Below are positions 21,247-30,692 of a DNA stretch of 64,000 bases, piece by piece. This DNA is from Clostridium saccharobutylicum DSM 13864 (GTDB lineage Bacteria; Bacillota; Clostridia; Clostridiales; Clostridiaceae). Below the pieces are notes generated by a model. That model was not told the origin of the DNA and did not search any database. It worked only from the letters and a program-made list of their open reading frames with translations. Within the stretch, counting starts at the first letter, position 1. Each line of letters starts with the position of its first letter. The stretch lies in contig NC_022571.1 of assembly GCF_000473995.1 (NCBI RefSeq), positions 2,092,501 through 2,156,500 of the forward strand. Direction: 5' to 3'. The position numbers and the translations under genes were made by a program.

Positions 21247-21450
21247 ATAGTAAAATATTCAAAATGAAATTTTTATTTTAAGAAATTATATGGTAAGTTA
21301 TAATTAAAATAAAAAGGTGATAATAGCTCATAGTATAAAATAGAAATGCAAATCAAGAATAAGATTCTAAAAATGCAAAAATAGTCAACTAGTGTATAGT
21401 ACAGAAAAGGAGTATAATCAGGAAAAACAAAAGATAGGATGGTAAATAAT

Positions 21451-22248
21451 ATGAAGATTGCAATTACAACTACAAGAAACCCAGATGAAAGTTTAATAAA
21501 TAAAGCATATGGTATAGCTAAAGAATTAGATATACCATATGTAAAAAGAGGTAATTATAGCATAGAGAAAATTAGTCGAGTGAATGAAATGGAATATTTT
21601 CTCTTTGTGGAGAAAGATAAGATTGTTTTAAAGGGAGACGATAATACATTTTTTTGGCATCCAAGTACATCAGGGCTTAAGTTGAATGCAATAAAAGAAG
21701 GTTTTAATACACCAATGGTAGAAGCTATGAATTTAAAGGCAGGGGATAGGGTATTAGATTGTACCTTAGGACTAGCTACAGATGCTATAGTATTTGCATA
21801 TATTGTTGGTGAAAAGGGTAAGGTTATTGGAACGGAAGTTAACAAGTATATTGCTTGTATAACTAAAAATGGATTAAATGATTATAAAGATGTAGATGAG
21901 CAAACTAAAATATCTATGGAGAGGATAGATGTTATTAATTCATCTTATGAAGAATACATTTTAAGCCAACCAGATAATAGTTTTGATGTAGTTTATTTTG
22001 ACCCTATGTTTAAGAGACCAAATAAAAAATCAGAAACAATAAATTCTTTTAGGCCATTTGCACAGCAAGGAGGATTAAAAAAAGAAAATCTTATAGAGGC
22101 ACTACGTGTTTGTAAAAAACGTGTTGTTATTAAAGAAAGAGCTGGTAGTGACGAATTTGAAAGATTGGGAATTCAAAAGTATTATGGAAATACTAAGTCT
22201 GGATCTATAGGTTATGGTGTTATTGAAAAAGAAAATTTTAAAAAATAA
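21451..22248 (+). CDS. class I SAM methyltransferase, RsmJ-like
   Basis: 265 aa. An N-terminal domain of about 90 residues is followed by a Rossmann methyltransferase fold: V-L-D-C-T-L-G-L-A-T-D-A (motif I, about 107) and F-D-P-M-F-K-R-P-N-K-K-S (motif IV, about 185), then R-V-V-I-K-E-R. The D-P-M-F-x-x-x-x-K-K-S string recalls RsmJ, which makes m2G in the 3' minor domain of 16S rRNA. This protein is diverged, so the target is only suggested. The ATG at 21451 is preferred because AGGATGG precedes it at good spacing; an ATG at 21439 has none. Confidence 0.75.
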   Translation: MKIAITTTRNPDESLINKAYGIAKELDIPYVKRGNYSIEKISRVNEMEYFLFVEKDKIVLKGDDNTFFWHPSTSGLKLNAIKEGFNTPMVEAMNLKAGDRVLDCTLGLATDAIVFAYIVGEKGKVIGTEVNKYIACITKNGLNDYKDVDEQTKISMERIDVINSSYEEYILSQPDNSFDVVYFDPMFKRPNKKSETINSFRPFAQQGGLKKENLIEALRVCKKRVVIKERAGSDEFERLGIQKYYGNTKSGSIGYGVIEKENFKK

Positions 22249-22290
22249 ATTAGGCATATTCAAAAAAATAACAAGTTAATACACCTTGAA
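22249..22290. repeat. family R (MITE-like) repeat, left end only
   Basis: ATTAGGCATATTC then A-rich then ATAACAAGTT matches the left terminus of the full copies at 53.1 and 53.9 kb. No right terminus is seen, so the copy is truncated or decayed. Confidence 0.6.
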
Positions 22291-22369
22291 CATATAAAAA
22301 ACGATGACATTAGGAAATAAAGAAGCATTGAAGTTTAGCATAACATAAATATAATTAGTATTATTGAAA

Positions 22370-22433
22370 AATAGACTAAATAAAATAGAACTTACTTTAT
22401 CACAGTAGTAAAATCTATTTTAATTAGTCTATT
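22370..22433. repeat. 20-bp-arm inverted repeat (large hairpin)
   Basis: Left arm 22370-22389 and right arm 22414-22433 are complementary with one mismatch around a 24-nt loop. It lies between convergent methyltransferase genes and may be a two-way terminator, although the T-run (TTTTTTTT) is about 25 nt further on. Confidence 0.65.
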
Positions 22434-22518
22434 AAGGCTGAATTCAACTTGCATGAATAAGTTTTTTTTCATAATACGTTAGGTCTTATTTACTATTTTT
22501 ATGGAAGAGTTTATAACT

Positions 22519-23151
22519 TTATAATTTCGTGTATCCATTTTTGCTATAGTCTAGTCTATATATTAAAAAACTTTGACGAGGATCATTATCATATAAATAA
22601 GGTAATTTTATTTCATCACAAAGTACAAAAGCAGTATTGTTTTCTAGAAAGTATATATAATCATCTGATGGATAATACAATATAATATCTACTGTTCTTT
22701 CATATTTTTCCATAGAAATTAAAATATTTCGTATTACCTTTATAAATATTTGTATAGAAAAAGGGTTAAAGAAGTAGAATTTATTATCTGATGGATTTAT
22801 ATTATATTCTTCTGCAAAGCAATTTAAGAAATTAACATTATTTGTTTTCTTTTTAAGTTTCTTTAAATAATCTCTTTTATTATCAATAGCTTCTTTATAG
22901 AAAAAAGTGTTCATTTCTATACCTGTAATAGTGGAGTTAAAAAAGTAATTTATGTAAAAGTTTAGTCTTCCTTTGCCGCATCCAAAGTCAACTATGTTAT
23001 CTTCTGCTGCAAATTTATATTTCTTAGATAATATTTCTAATGCAGAGTAGGCAGTTGGTTCATATCTATTATAGTGCATTGATTCATTAAATACTTTTTG
23101 TTCCCCTGAGGTTTTAATATTCAATAATTTTTCATAATATTGTTTATCCAT
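22519..23151 (-). CDS. class I SAM-dependent methyltransferase
   Basis: 210 aa. Motif I is clear (I-V-D-F-G-C-G-K-G-R, about 52-62) with an acidic motif II (G-I-E-M-N, near 76), and F-F-N-P-F near 128 stands where N-P-P-Y-type methyltransferases have motif IV. The N-P-[PF] form suggests methylation of an exocyclic or amide nitrogen, but the substrate is unknown. Convergent with the RsmJ-like gene and bounded on its 5' side by a family R repeat, so it appears to be a single-gene unit. Confidence 0.8.
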   Translation of the reverse strand: MDKQYYEKLLNIKTSGEQKVFNESMHYNRYEPTAYSALEILSKKYKFAAEDNIVDFGCGKGRLNFYINYFFNSTITGIEMNTFFYKEAIDNKRDYLKKLKKKTNNVNFLNCFAEEYNINPSDNKFYFFNPFSIQIFIKVIRNILISMEKYERTVDIILYYPSDDYIYFLENNTAFVLCDEIKLPYLYDNDPRQSFLIYRLDYSKNGYTKL

Positions 23152-23181
23152 TGTAGCTTTCCTCTAACTTTAAATTTTACA

Positions 23182-23231
23182 TTAGGCACATGAAAGAAAA
23201 TAACAAGTTTGTATTTTGTGAATGTGCCTAA
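23182..23231. repeat. family R repeat, short 50-bp copy
   Basis: Terminal inverted repeats TTAGGCACAT (23182-23191) / ATGTGCCTAA (23222-23231) are perfect over 10 bp. The interior keeps the family sequence ATAACAAGT. It is an internally deleted copy of the 92-158-bp elements near 53 kb. Confidence 0.75.
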
Positions 23232-23654
23232 GTTTAATAACTGCTTTAAATTATATAATTATAAAAGAAATAGGGCAAGTAATAAAATTAACATTTTCTA
23301 ATAGACAATATAGGATGTTTCAAAAAATAAATATATAAGATATATCGATGGCTGTGCGAAAAGAAGATATACCTATACAATAATTGTTGTTGAACAAAGT
23401 ATAATTATGTTATACTAGACAGATGTTTGTGAAATTGTTAGGACTATTACTAAGGAAAAGAAATGCTGAATTTTTGCAATAAGATTTTTAAATCCACGGC
23501 TACATGGTTTTTTATAATAGGAAGATAAATATATTTTGGAGATGGCAATAGAAGTGGAATTAACTAAATCTTTATTTAGAGTTTAAAAATCTAAGTTTAA
23601 TTACTCAGCAAGTAATTCGTAGAAACGGAAAAATAAAAAATGGGGGAGATATAC
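23232..23654. other. intergenic gap, long leader
   Basis: About 420 nt between the methyltransferase and the PPDK-regulator gene. A TATACT at 23411-23416 with an upstream TTGAAC (15-nt spacing) may be the promoter, which would give a leader of about 230 nt. No known riboswitch was recognised. Confidence 0.45.
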
Positions 23655-24464
23655 ATGATAACAATTTTTGCTGTTTCAGATTCTGTAGGGGAAACTGCAG
23701 AAATGCTTGCAAAAGCTGTTGCAATACATTTTAAGAATAATGTAGAGATAAAAATAATACCATTTGTGAAATCTTTGAAGGATGTTGAGGATGCAGTTCA
23801 GATATTTGAAAAATCAATACCATGCATTGTTACTTCAACAATAGTTTCATTAGATATTATGGAGAGTCTTACTAAAAGGTGTTATGAAAAGAATATTACA
23901 CTTATTAATCTGCTTGAGCCAATAATAAAATCTGTAGAATCTATGATGAATGTGCATCAAGATTATAAGCCAGGAGCATTGAGGGTATTGGATAGTATTT
24001 ATTTTAAGAGGATTGAGGCAATGGAATTTGCTATAAAGTATGATGATGCAAGGGATTATAGCGGAATTGAAAAAGCAGATGTGGTAATTGTAGGATTATC
24101 TAGAACATCAAAAACCCCACTATGTATGTATCTGGCAAACAAAGGAATTAAAGCTGTAAATATACCATTAGCTCCTGAGGTTGAAGTTCCTAAAGAACTA
24201 TTTAATATATCACCGAAAAAGATATTTGGATTGACAGTTGATCCACTTCGATTAATTGATATTCGAAAGAAAAGGATCGATGGATATACAGCAGTTTATA
24301 ATAATATTCAGTACTATAATGATGCTAGAATACTTGAAGAATTGGAGTTTTCAGATAAAGTAATGAGAAAGCTAAATTGTAGAGTTATTGATGTAAGCAA
24401 AATTGCAATTGAAGAAACAGCACTTATTATTATGAATGCTCTTGGATATAAAGACAATCTATAG
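23655..24464 (+). CDS. pyruvate,phosphate dikinase / PEP synthase regulatory protein
   Basis: A 269-aa protein of the bifunctional kinase/pyrophosphorylase family (DUF299, YqfL/PpsR). It uses ADP to phosphorylate and Pi to dephosphorylate a threonine in pyruvate,phosphate dikinase or PEP synthase, switching it off and on. Visible: N-terminal A-V-S-D-S-V-G-E-T-A (about 5-14) and the P-loop-like G-L-S-R-T-S-K-T-P (about 150-158), both family signatures, plus D-P-x-R-L near 198. The ATG at 23655 follows GGGGGAG. An in-frame ATG at 23640 is inside that ribosome site region. No ppdK gene is adjacent here. A terminator follows at 24473-24508. Confidence 0.92.
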   Translation: MITIFAVSDSVGETAEMLAKAVAIHFKNNVEIKIIPFVKSLKDVEDAVQIFEKSIPCIVTSTIVSLDIMESLTKRCYEKNITLINLLEPIIKSVESMMNVHQDYKPGALRVLDSIYFKRIEAMEFAIKYDDARDYSGIEKADVVIVGLSRTSKTPLCMYLANKGIKAVNIPLAPEVEVPKELFNISPKKIFGLTVDPLRLIDIRKKRIDGYTAVYNNIQYYNDARILEELEFSDKVMRKLNCRVIDVSKIAIEETALIIMNALGYKDNL

Positions 24465-24472
24465 TAGGAATT

Positions 24473-24508
24473 ATGATAAGATTTCAATTTCATAATCCTA
24501 TCATTTTG
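24473..24508 (+). terminator. probable terminator of the PPDK-regulator gene
   Basis: ATGATAAGATT (24473-24483) / AATCCTATCAT (24494-24504) with one mismatch, then TTTTG. The rest of the gap to 24837 is AT-rich with no gene seen. Confidence 0.7.
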
Positions 24509-24837
24509 ATCTATTGGAGGAAGGTTGTCAGATAGACATGGAAGAAGGGCAAGGATATTGACATGAAAAGATTAAGGTAAAACTTAGTCTTTTTTTATTG
24601 CATTTGTTTTCTAAGTGTTTTGTTGATATGAGTAAATATATTAAAAAATAGAAATCTAATATAGCTAGAGTATAAATTTAGTTACAATTTTATCATATAT
24701 AAAAAGCGTTGAAAAAATCATTGGAAGATGTTAGAATAATAATCATTAGTAAATAACAATGAATTTAAAGTAACAATAGTTAGTAAATATTATAGATTAT
24801 TGAAAATAAATTATTACAAATTGAAGGAGAATTTTAA

Positions 24838-26553
24838 ATGAAATTTTTTGTTAATTTAAGCATTAAGAAAAAGATTATTTCAGCATTTTTATTAATCTGT
24901 GCTATTATAGTTTTTATAGGAGCAGAAGGTCAATATATTTCTTGGAGAATGGATAAAAATGCGGAGGATATGTATAGCGATTATTTAATATCTACTAAAA
25001 ATTTGAAGACAATTGAAGAGAATCTTCAGTACACTAATGTTAAAGTACTTAAAATAATTTTTGATGAAGATAAATCTAGCATAGATAAAAGAGCTAATGA
25101 TATCAAAACAGTAATGAATAGTAATAAAGAGTTAGAAACTGAATATGAAACTTTAATACAAACATCTGAAGAAAAGCAATATTATCAAGATTTTAAAAGT
25201 GCTTTGACAAAATATGAAGAGCTTCAAGTTAAAATAATTGAACTTGTTAAAGAAGGAAAAAGTGATGAGGCATTCAAAGTCTATCAGGTAGACGGTGATA
25301 AATTAAATAGTCAATCATATGACAATTTAGAAAAATGTATTGCAGCAAATGAAAAATTAGCAGATCAAGCTAATTTAGATAATAAGGCTGAATTTAAAAA
25401 AGTTAAATATCAAATAATTATTTTTACATTTATAGCGTTTTTAATTGGCATTTCTATTGCATACATATTAAGTAGAAATATAATAAAATCTCTAAATACG
25501 ACAAAAGAGTTAGCACAAAGATTATCAAACTATGACTTTAGAACTCCAATTGAAGTCACAAGTAATGATGAATTTGGACAAACGGATACAGCTTTAAATA
25601 TTGCACAAGAAAATGTAAGAGAATTAATTAAAGTAATTATGGGGAATTCTCAAGACATAGGTGCATCATCAGAAGAACTTTCAGCAACAGTTGAAGAATT
25701 ATCATCTAAAGTTGATGTTATAGATCAGTCAGTAAACAGCATTGTGGATGGTATGCAAAACTCTAATGCTGCAACAGAAGAAATAGGTGCATCAATTGAA
25801 GAGGTAGATTCAAATATTAATATACTTTCTTCTAAAGCTATTAAAGGAAGTAATAATGCAAATAAATCTAAAGAAAGATCTTCAGAAGTTAAGGATAACA
25901 GTCAAAAAGCCATTGAGGAAACTAAAAAAATATCAGATGAAAAACAAGAAAAAATGGAAAAAGCCATTAAAGATGGAAAGGTAGTAGATAGTATAAAAGT
26001 TATGGCAGATACCATTGGAGGCATAGCAGAGCAAATCAATTTACTTGCATTAAATGCTGCAATAGAAGCTGCAAGGGCAGGTGAACATGGAAAAGGTTTT
26101 GCGGTAGTAGCTGAAGAGGTTAGAACACTTGCAGAGCAATCATCAGAAGCGGTAATAAATATTCAAGATACAATAGTTAAAGTTCAGAAGGCATTTAAGA
26201 GTAGTATAGATACTGGTAGCGATATATTGAAATTTATAAATACGCAGGTATATGATCAATTTGATAAATATGGTGAATTAGGAGATCAGTATTATAGCGA
26301 TTCAGATTTTGTTAGTAAAATGTCTTATGAAATTGCTGATATGTCTGAAGAAATAACATCTACGGTTGGACAAGTAAATGACGCTATTCAAGAAATGGCA
26401 CTATCGTCACAAAAATCAAGTGAAGAAGCAGAAATAATAAGAGAGAGTATGAATGAAACTACGAAAGCTATAGAACAAGTAGCAATAACAGCACAAAACC
26501 AAGCAGAGCTTGCTCAAAAGCTTAATGAAATAATTGATAAATTTAAAATATAA
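24838..26553 (+). CDS. methyl-accepting chemotaxis protein, four-helix-bundle sensor
   Basis: 571 aa. TM1 is at about 12-32. The periplasmic-side domain (about 35-185) is helical and charged as in 4HB-type receptors. TM2 is at about 192-212, then HAMP and signalling coiled coil with the tip [20 protein letters not shown] (near 396). The methylation helices carry [10 protein letters not shown] and similar strings. It is the third receptor in 15 kb and none of them shares an operon with che genes. The start follows GAAGGAGA. A terminator follows at 26577-26620. Confidence 0.92.
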   Translation: MKFFVNLSIKKKIISAFLLICAIIVFIGAEGQYISWRMDKNAEDMYSDYLISTKNLKTIEENLQYTNVKVLKIIFDEDKSSIDKRANDIKTVMNSNKELETEYETLIQTSEEKQYYQDFKSALTKYEELQVKIIELVKEGKSDEAFKVYQVDGDKLNSQSYDNLEKCIAANEKLADQANLDNKAEFKKVKYQIIIFTFIAFLIGISIAYILSRNIIKSLNTTKELAQRLSNYDFRTPIEVTSNDEFGQTDTALNIAQENVRELIKVIMGNSQDIGASSEELSATVEELSSKVDVIDQSVNSIVDGMQNSNAATEEIGASIEEVDSNINILSSKAIKGSNNANKSKERSSEVKDNSQKAIEETKKISDEKQEKMEKAIKDGKVVDSIKVMADTIGGIAEQINLLALNAAIEAARAGEHGKGFAVVAEEVRTLAEQSSEAVINIQDTIVKVQKAFKSSIDTGSDILKFINTQVYDQFDKYGELGDQYYSDSDFVSKMSYEIADMSEEITSTVGQVNDAIQEMALSSQKSSEEAEIIRESMNETTKAIEQVAITAQNQAELAQKLNEIIDKFKI

Positions 26554-26576
26554 TATATATTATAATTAAAAAATAA

Positions 26577-26620
26577 AGGGAACTTATAACTATGCATATA
26601 AGTTCCCTTAGTTTATAATT
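26577..26620 (+). terminator. terminator of the 4HB chemoreceptor gene
   Basis: AAGGGAACTTATA / TATAAGTTCCCTT around an 8-nt loop (26576-26610), with a T-rich 3' flank. The symmetric arms could also serve the leftward asnB transcript. Confidence 0.85.
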
Positions 26621-26736
26621 TTGTATATATTTTACTAATGCTTGTTGAAAATAAATTGAATTAACTTAATTTTTTTATTAAGCATGTTAAAATAAATAAT
26701 AATTTCAAAAGTGCTGCAAATGTTTTGAGTTGTAAC

Positions 26737-28326
26737 TTATTTACCACTATCACCATAGTTTGATAATACTCTAGCACTAGGGTCATTTACGTTACAGCCT
26801 TCCCATTCTTTGTTTGGCATCCAATAATCTACTATCATTTCAGCTTGTTTTGGATAATACTTTTCAAAAATTTCTCTATATAATAATGATTCTTTTGTGA
26901 ATGGTTTAGCATGATATGCATATTTTTCACATAGTTTTTCAAATTCGTCATCAGAGTAACATTTATCTGCATATTCTTTCAAATAATCTACCATAGAATG
27001 ACCTACAGCATCGCTGAATGCAGCTTTATCACGATATAAAATGCTGTTTGGTAGATAATCACCTTCAAATGCATGTCTTAAAAGGTATTTACCCATGTTG
27101 TAGGTATTTAATTTCTTTTCAGGATCTATTGACATAACATATTTTACAAAATCTAAATCTCCAAATGGAACTCTTGCTTCTAAAGAATTTGAACTTATAC
27201 AACGGTCTGCACGAAGCACATCATACATATAAAGCTCTCTAACCCTCTTTTGAGATTCTTTTTGGAACTCACCTGCATTTGGAGCAAAATCAGTATATTT
27301 ATATCCGAATAATTCATCAGAAATTTCACCTGTTAGAAGAACTTTTACATCAGAAATTTCATGGATTTTCTTACAAAGTAAATACATTCCCATACTTGCT
27401 CTTATTGTTGTAATATCGAAAGTTCCAAGAAGCTTAATAACTTCATCAAGTGAATCAATAACTTCTTCTTTTGTCATATAAACAGCAGTATGATCACTAC
27501 CAATATAATCTGCAGCTTCTTTTGCGTATTTTAAATCAATTGCATCTTCAGTCATACCTATGCAGAATGTTTTAATTTTCTTTTCAGGATATAATTTTTG
27601 AGCAACTGAACATACTAATGAACTATCTAAACCACCGCTTAATAAGAAACCTACAGGAGCATCAGCATCCATACGTTTTTCTATAGCAGTTACTAATTTA
27701 TCATGAATGTTTTTACAAATAACTTCTAAATCATCTTTGCAATATTCACCTTCAGTTGCTGCTATATCACAATAGCATGTGAATTTACCGTCAGCATAAT
27801 AATGGCCTGGTGGAAATGCAATTATCTTGTCTGTAAGACCAACTAAATTTTTTGCTTCACTTGCAAACATTATTTTACCACTTTCAGAATAACCGTAGAA
27901 TAGTGGACGAATTCCAAATGGGTCTCTTGCTGCAATGAAAGTATCATTTTCACCATCGTAGATAACAGTTGCGAATTCTGCATCTAGTTTTGCAAACATA
28001 TCTAATCCATATTCATAATACATAGGAAGTAATACTTCACAATCACTATCAGAAATAAATTTATGTCCTTTTTCCATTAGTTCGTCTTTTAATTTACGGA
28101 ATCCGTAAATTTCACCGTTACAGATAGATGCATCCTTTTTTCTTGTGAATGGCTGCATTCCACTATAACTTAAATCCATAATAGCAAGTCTTTGAAATCC
28201 TAAAATACCAGATGGTAAAGTAAGAATTTCAGTCATATCTGGTCCTCTTGACTCAGTTCTTTGTAATGATCCTGCAAATTTTTCATGTTTCATGTCTGTA
28301 CCTGTATAACACATAATTGTACACAT
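26737..28326 (-). CDS. asnB: asparagine synthetase B (glutamine-hydrolysing)
   Basis: 529 aa. The N-terminal class II amidotransferase (about 1-190) begins M-C, so Cys2 is the nucleophile after Met removal, and R-G-P-D and N-G-E-I-Y pocket motifs follow. The synthetase half carries the ATP-pyrophosphatase P-loop S-G-G-L-D-S-S (about 233-239). It makes Asn from Asp, Gln and ATP. The gene sits behind a T-box leader whose apparent specifier is AAC (Asn), so transcription should rise when uncharged tRNA-Asn accumulates. It is somewhat shorter than E. coli AsnB (about 554 aa), as in other clostridia. Confidence 0.95.
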   Translation of the reverse strand: MCTIMCYTGTDMKHEKFAGSLQRTESRGPDMTEILTLPSGILGFQRLAIMDLSYSGMQPFTRKKDASICNGEIYGFRKLKDELMEKGHKFISDSDCEVLLPMYYEYGLDMFAKLDAEFATVIYDGENDTFIAARDPFGIRPLFYGYSESGKIMFASEAKNLVGLTDKIIAFPPGHYYADGKFTCYCDIAATEGEYCKDDLEVICKNIHDKLVTAIEKRMDADAPVGFLLSGGLDSSLVCSVAQKLYPEKKIKTFCIGMTEDAIDLKYAKEAADYIGSDHTAVYMTKEEVIDSLDEVIKLLGTFDITTIRASMGMYLLCKKIHEISDVKVLLTGEISDELFGYKYTDFAPNAGEFQKESQKRVRELYMYDVLRADRCISSNSLEARVPFGDLDFVKYVMSIDPEKKLNTYNMGKYLLRHAFEGDYLPNSILYRDKAAFSDAVGHSMVDYLKEYADKCYSDDEFEKLCEKYAYHAKPFTKESLLYREIFEKYYPKQAEMIVDYWMPNKEWEGCNVNDPSARVLSNYGDSGK

Positions 28327-28339
28327 ATTAAAATAACCC

Positions 28340-28645
28340 CCTCAGATATATAAAAATAGCGTCAATTCGTTCTATTAATAGGACGAATTGACGCTTATCC
28401 GCGGTGCCACCTAAATTACCATGTTGGTCTCTTTTTTTCCAGCTACTACTGGTATTCAAATAACGCATGAAATACGGCGCACCTAGTTTATTTGAACCTA
28501 AATAAAACATTTAGTTTAAATTACAGTTTACAAATATTTCAGTTTGCAACTCCGGAGTGTTATTCAAAAAAACTCTGCCACTGGGTTCGCACTATCCCCA
28601 GCTCACTAAGGGTGAATATTCTTTTTACTTCTCTCCATCATTGTT
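28340..28645 (-). promoter_or_regulatory. T-box riboswitch (Asn) ahead of asnB
   Basis: On the minus strand, the T-box core TTTAGGTGGCACCGCGG spans about 28414-28398. It is followed by a terminator whose 3' U-run is TATTTTTA. Stem I begins near GATGGAGAGAAGTA, and its 3' side holds GAATAACACTCC, giving a likely specifier AAC (Asn), which matches the downstream gene. A 17-bp terminator arm (28358 onward) competes with the antiterminator. Boundaries are approximate; the specifier was assigned by eye. Confidence 0.9.
28351..28395 (-). terminator. T-box-controlled terminator of asnB
   Basis: GCGTCAATTCGT and ACGAATTGACGC arms (about 28359-28394) around a short loop. The T-run follows on the minus strand (plus-strand TAAAAAT at 28351-28357). 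Confidence 0.9.
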
Positions 28646-28664
28646 TTTGTCTTTGTTGAATTTA

Positions 28665-28693
28665 ATTTTAAACTGTGTATATTTTTTTGTCAA
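28665..28693 (-). promoter_or_regulatory. asnB promoter
   Basis: Minus strand: TTGACA (28693-28688), 17 nt, TAAAAT (28670-28665), just upstream of the T-box leader. Confidence 0.78.
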
Positions 28694-29046
28694 TACTTTT
28701 TTGTTAATATAATAAAAATGGAAATTATATAAGGATTAATATAGAAAAACAATATATCGTAGGAGAAATATATAAATTTGTAATATCATAGGATATAAAT
28801 TTTATACAATAGAAAACTCTTGATTTCAAGGGCTTTTAGTGTTTTTGGAAGGAAAATGGAAGAGAAAAATTGAGCTTAGATAGATAAGAATATGGATTTA
28901 AATGGAATGAATGTATACCACTATAGATTTTGGATAAAGGGGTACTTTTCAGCAGGATTATTTTAGTAATTGCATATATGTTTTCTTATGAATAGCTATC
29001 TTTATGAGAATAAAATGATCATTTGTGTTTTATAATGTAAAAAATA
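28694..29046. other. intergenic gap, no gene seen
   Basis: The spacer between the divergent asnB and amtB units. It contains only a weak hairpin, AAAACTCTTGA / CAAGGGCTTTT, near 28813-28837. No ORF with a ribosome site. Confidence 0.5.
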
Positions 29047-29075
29047 TTGACAAAATTCAATGAGAATAATATACT
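29047..29075 (+). promoter_or_regulatory. promoter of amtB / its leader RNA
   Basis: TTGACA (29047-29052), 17 nt, TATACT (29070-29075). The predicted start is near 29082, immediately before the attenuator hairpin. Confidence 0.75.
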
Positions 29076-29081
29076 ATGAAA

Positions 29082-29144
29082 TATGAACGACGATGTTCGA
29101 CAAATATACTTAAAAAAGTATATGTGACGAGCATCGTCTTTTTT
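29082..29144 (+). ncRNA. putative attenuator leader or small RNA ahead of amtB
   Basis: The predicted transcript starts with GAAC-GACGAT-GTTC, a small hairpin with a 6-nt loop. The same bases GACGATGTTCG (29089-29099) can instead pair with CGAGCATCGTC (29128-29138) to make a terminator with TTTTTT. An inner stem ATATACTT/AAGTATAT lies between. The two folds are mutually exclusive, the usual design of a transcription attenuator. A hexaloop hairpin overlapping a terminator recalls ANTAR-controlled leaders, but the loop begins with G, not the usual A, and no second hairpin of that kind precedes it. Confidence 0.6.
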
Positions 29145-29153
29145 ATGTAAAAA

Positions 29154-29222
29154 AATTATCATGTTAGGTACATGATAATAAATAGCCAGTCCAATTGACT
29201 TGGTATTTATTTAATTGTGACT
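29154..29222 (+). other. further hairpins in the amtB leader
   Basis: A perfect 10-bp stem ATTATCATGT / ACATGATAAT with loop TAGGT (about 29157-29181) is followed by AAATAGCCAGTC / GACTTGGTATTT. Neither has a T-run. They may be part of the leader structure or operator DNA. Confidence 0.4.
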
Positions 29223-29371
29223 TACAAGAAGCTTAAGAAAAATAATTTTTGAATTCATTTTTAGGTGATGCGTAGTTACTTTTAGATTAATATTATTTCA
29301 AAAATTAGGGAAACTATAAGTAAATAAACTAGAATTTTTTAAGATTTAAATATATTTAAGGAGGATTTTTT

Positions 29372-30616
29372 ATGGAAATTAATTTAGGCGATTGCAGTTT
29401 TATATTGATTTGTTCAGCACTTGTACTTTTAATGACACCAGGACTTGCGTTTTTTTATGGTGGGATGGTTCGTAGAAAAAATGTTTTAAATACATTAATG
29501 TCTTCATTTTTTGTTTGCGGATTAGCATCAATAATGTGGGTTTTAGTAGGTTATTCATTGTCTTTTGGTAATGATTTTCATGGAATAATAGGTGGACTTA
29601 ATTTTCTGGGTTTTAATGGAGTAGGAGCAGATCCTTCAGCATACGCACCTACTATACCTCAAGAACTTTTTGCAGCATATCAAATGATGTTTGCAGTAAT
29701 TACTCCAGCGCTTATAACTGGATCATTAATAGGAAGAATGAAATTTTCAGCATTATTCATATTTGTAGCAGTATGGTCACTTTTTGTATATTATCCAATG
29801 GCTCATATGGTATGGGGTGCTGGTGGAGTAATTGGTTCTTTAGGAGCTGTTGATTTTGCTGGAGGAAATGTAGTTCATATAAGTTCAGGTATTTCAGGCC
29901 TTGTAGCTTGTATTATGCTAGGTAAGAGGCGTGGCCATGGAATGATGTCATATAGACCTCATAATATTCCATTTGTAGTTCTTGGAGCCGCATTACTTTG
30001 GTTTGGATGGTTTGGATTTAATGCAGGTAGTGCATTAAATGCTGGTCCACTTGCTGTACATGCATTCATGACAACTAATACTGCAGCAGCAGCAGCTATG
30101 CTTTCATGGATGTTCATTGAAAAAGTAAAACATGGTAAACCAACAGTACTTGGAGCTGCAACAGGAGCAGTAGTAGGATTAGTTGCAATTACACCAGGAG
30201 CTGGCTTTGTTCCACTTTGGTCATCAATTGTAATGGGTATAGTAGTATCGCCAATTTGTTTCTTCTTTGTGGAAAAAGTAAAAGCTAAATTTGGATATGA
30301 TGATGCACTTGATGCTTTTGGATGTCATGGAGTCGGTGGAATTTGGGGAGGCATTGCAACTGGAATTTTTGGTCAAACTGCAATTAATCCTGTAGCACAA
30401 TGGAATGGTCTTTTCTATGGAGATATTAAACTTTTCATTGCACAAATAATGAGCATTGTAATAACAATAATATTTGCAGGTGGTATGACATTCTTAATTA
30501 TAAAAGTTATGAAAATGTTTATGGATATTAGAGTTGATAGTTCAGAAGAAGCTGATGGACTTGATATAGCTGAACATGGTGAAAGTGCTTATCCTGCATT
30601 TACTGGATTAGACTAG
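29372..30616 (+). CDS. amtB: ammonium transporter
   Basis: A 414-aa Amt/Rh-family channel with 11 spans, importing ammonium. D-C-S-F-x-L starts the mature-type N-terminus, F-Y-G-G-M-V-R-R-K-N near 28 is diagnostic, and the twin pore histidines are seen in H-I-S-S-G (about 170) and G-C-H-G-V-G-G (about 316). No signal peptide is obvious. The start follows AAGGAGGA at normal spacing. Unusually, no glnB/glnK PII gene follows; the next gene is a leftward tetR. The upstream attenuator-like RNA suggests nitrogen control by transcription termination. Confidence 0.95.
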   Translation: MEINLGDCSFILICSALVLLMTPGLAFFYGGMVRRKNVLNTLMSSFFVCGLASIMWVLVGYSLSFGNDFHGIIGGLNFLGFNGVGADPSAYAPTIPQELFAAYQMMFAVITPALITGSLIGRMKFSALFIFVAVWSLFVYYPMAHMVWGAGGVIGSLGAVDFAGGNVVHISSGISGLVACIMLGKRRGHGMMSYRPHNIPFVVLGAALLWFGWFGFNAGSALNAGPLAVHAFMTTNTAAAAAMLSWMFIEKVKHGKPTVLGAATGAVVGLVAITPGAGFVPLWSSIVMGIVVSPICFFFVEKVKAKFGYDDALDAFGCHGVGGIWGGIATGIFGQTAINPVAQWNGLFYGDIKLFIAQIMSIVITIIFAGGMTFLIIKVMKMFMDIRVDSSEEADGLDIAEHGESAYPAFTGLD

Positions 30617-30647
30617 GAAAATAGAAGCCAAGAAGAAATTGTCTCAT

Positions 30648-30692
30648 AGACCTCATTGAAATCTAGATATGGATTTTAATGAGGTCTTTATT
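30648..30692 (+). terminator. amtB terminator
   Basis: AGACCTCATT-G-AAATC pairs with GGATTTT-AATGAGGTCT (30648 to about 30687), followed by TTATT. Confidence 0.88.

Noticed and set aside
22370..22433. Insertion-sequence end
   Set aside because: The inverted repeat stands alone, without coding capacity, target duplication or other copies noticed; a terminator or hairpin is simpler.
23417..23654. Riboswitch in the leader of the PPDK-regulator gene
   Set aside because: No conserved riboswitch core could be matched by eye; left as unexplained leader.
28328..28510. 60-aa minus-strand ORF before asnB
   Set aside because: It is the translated T-box leader (N-L-G-G-T-A-D comes from the T-box core); not a protein.
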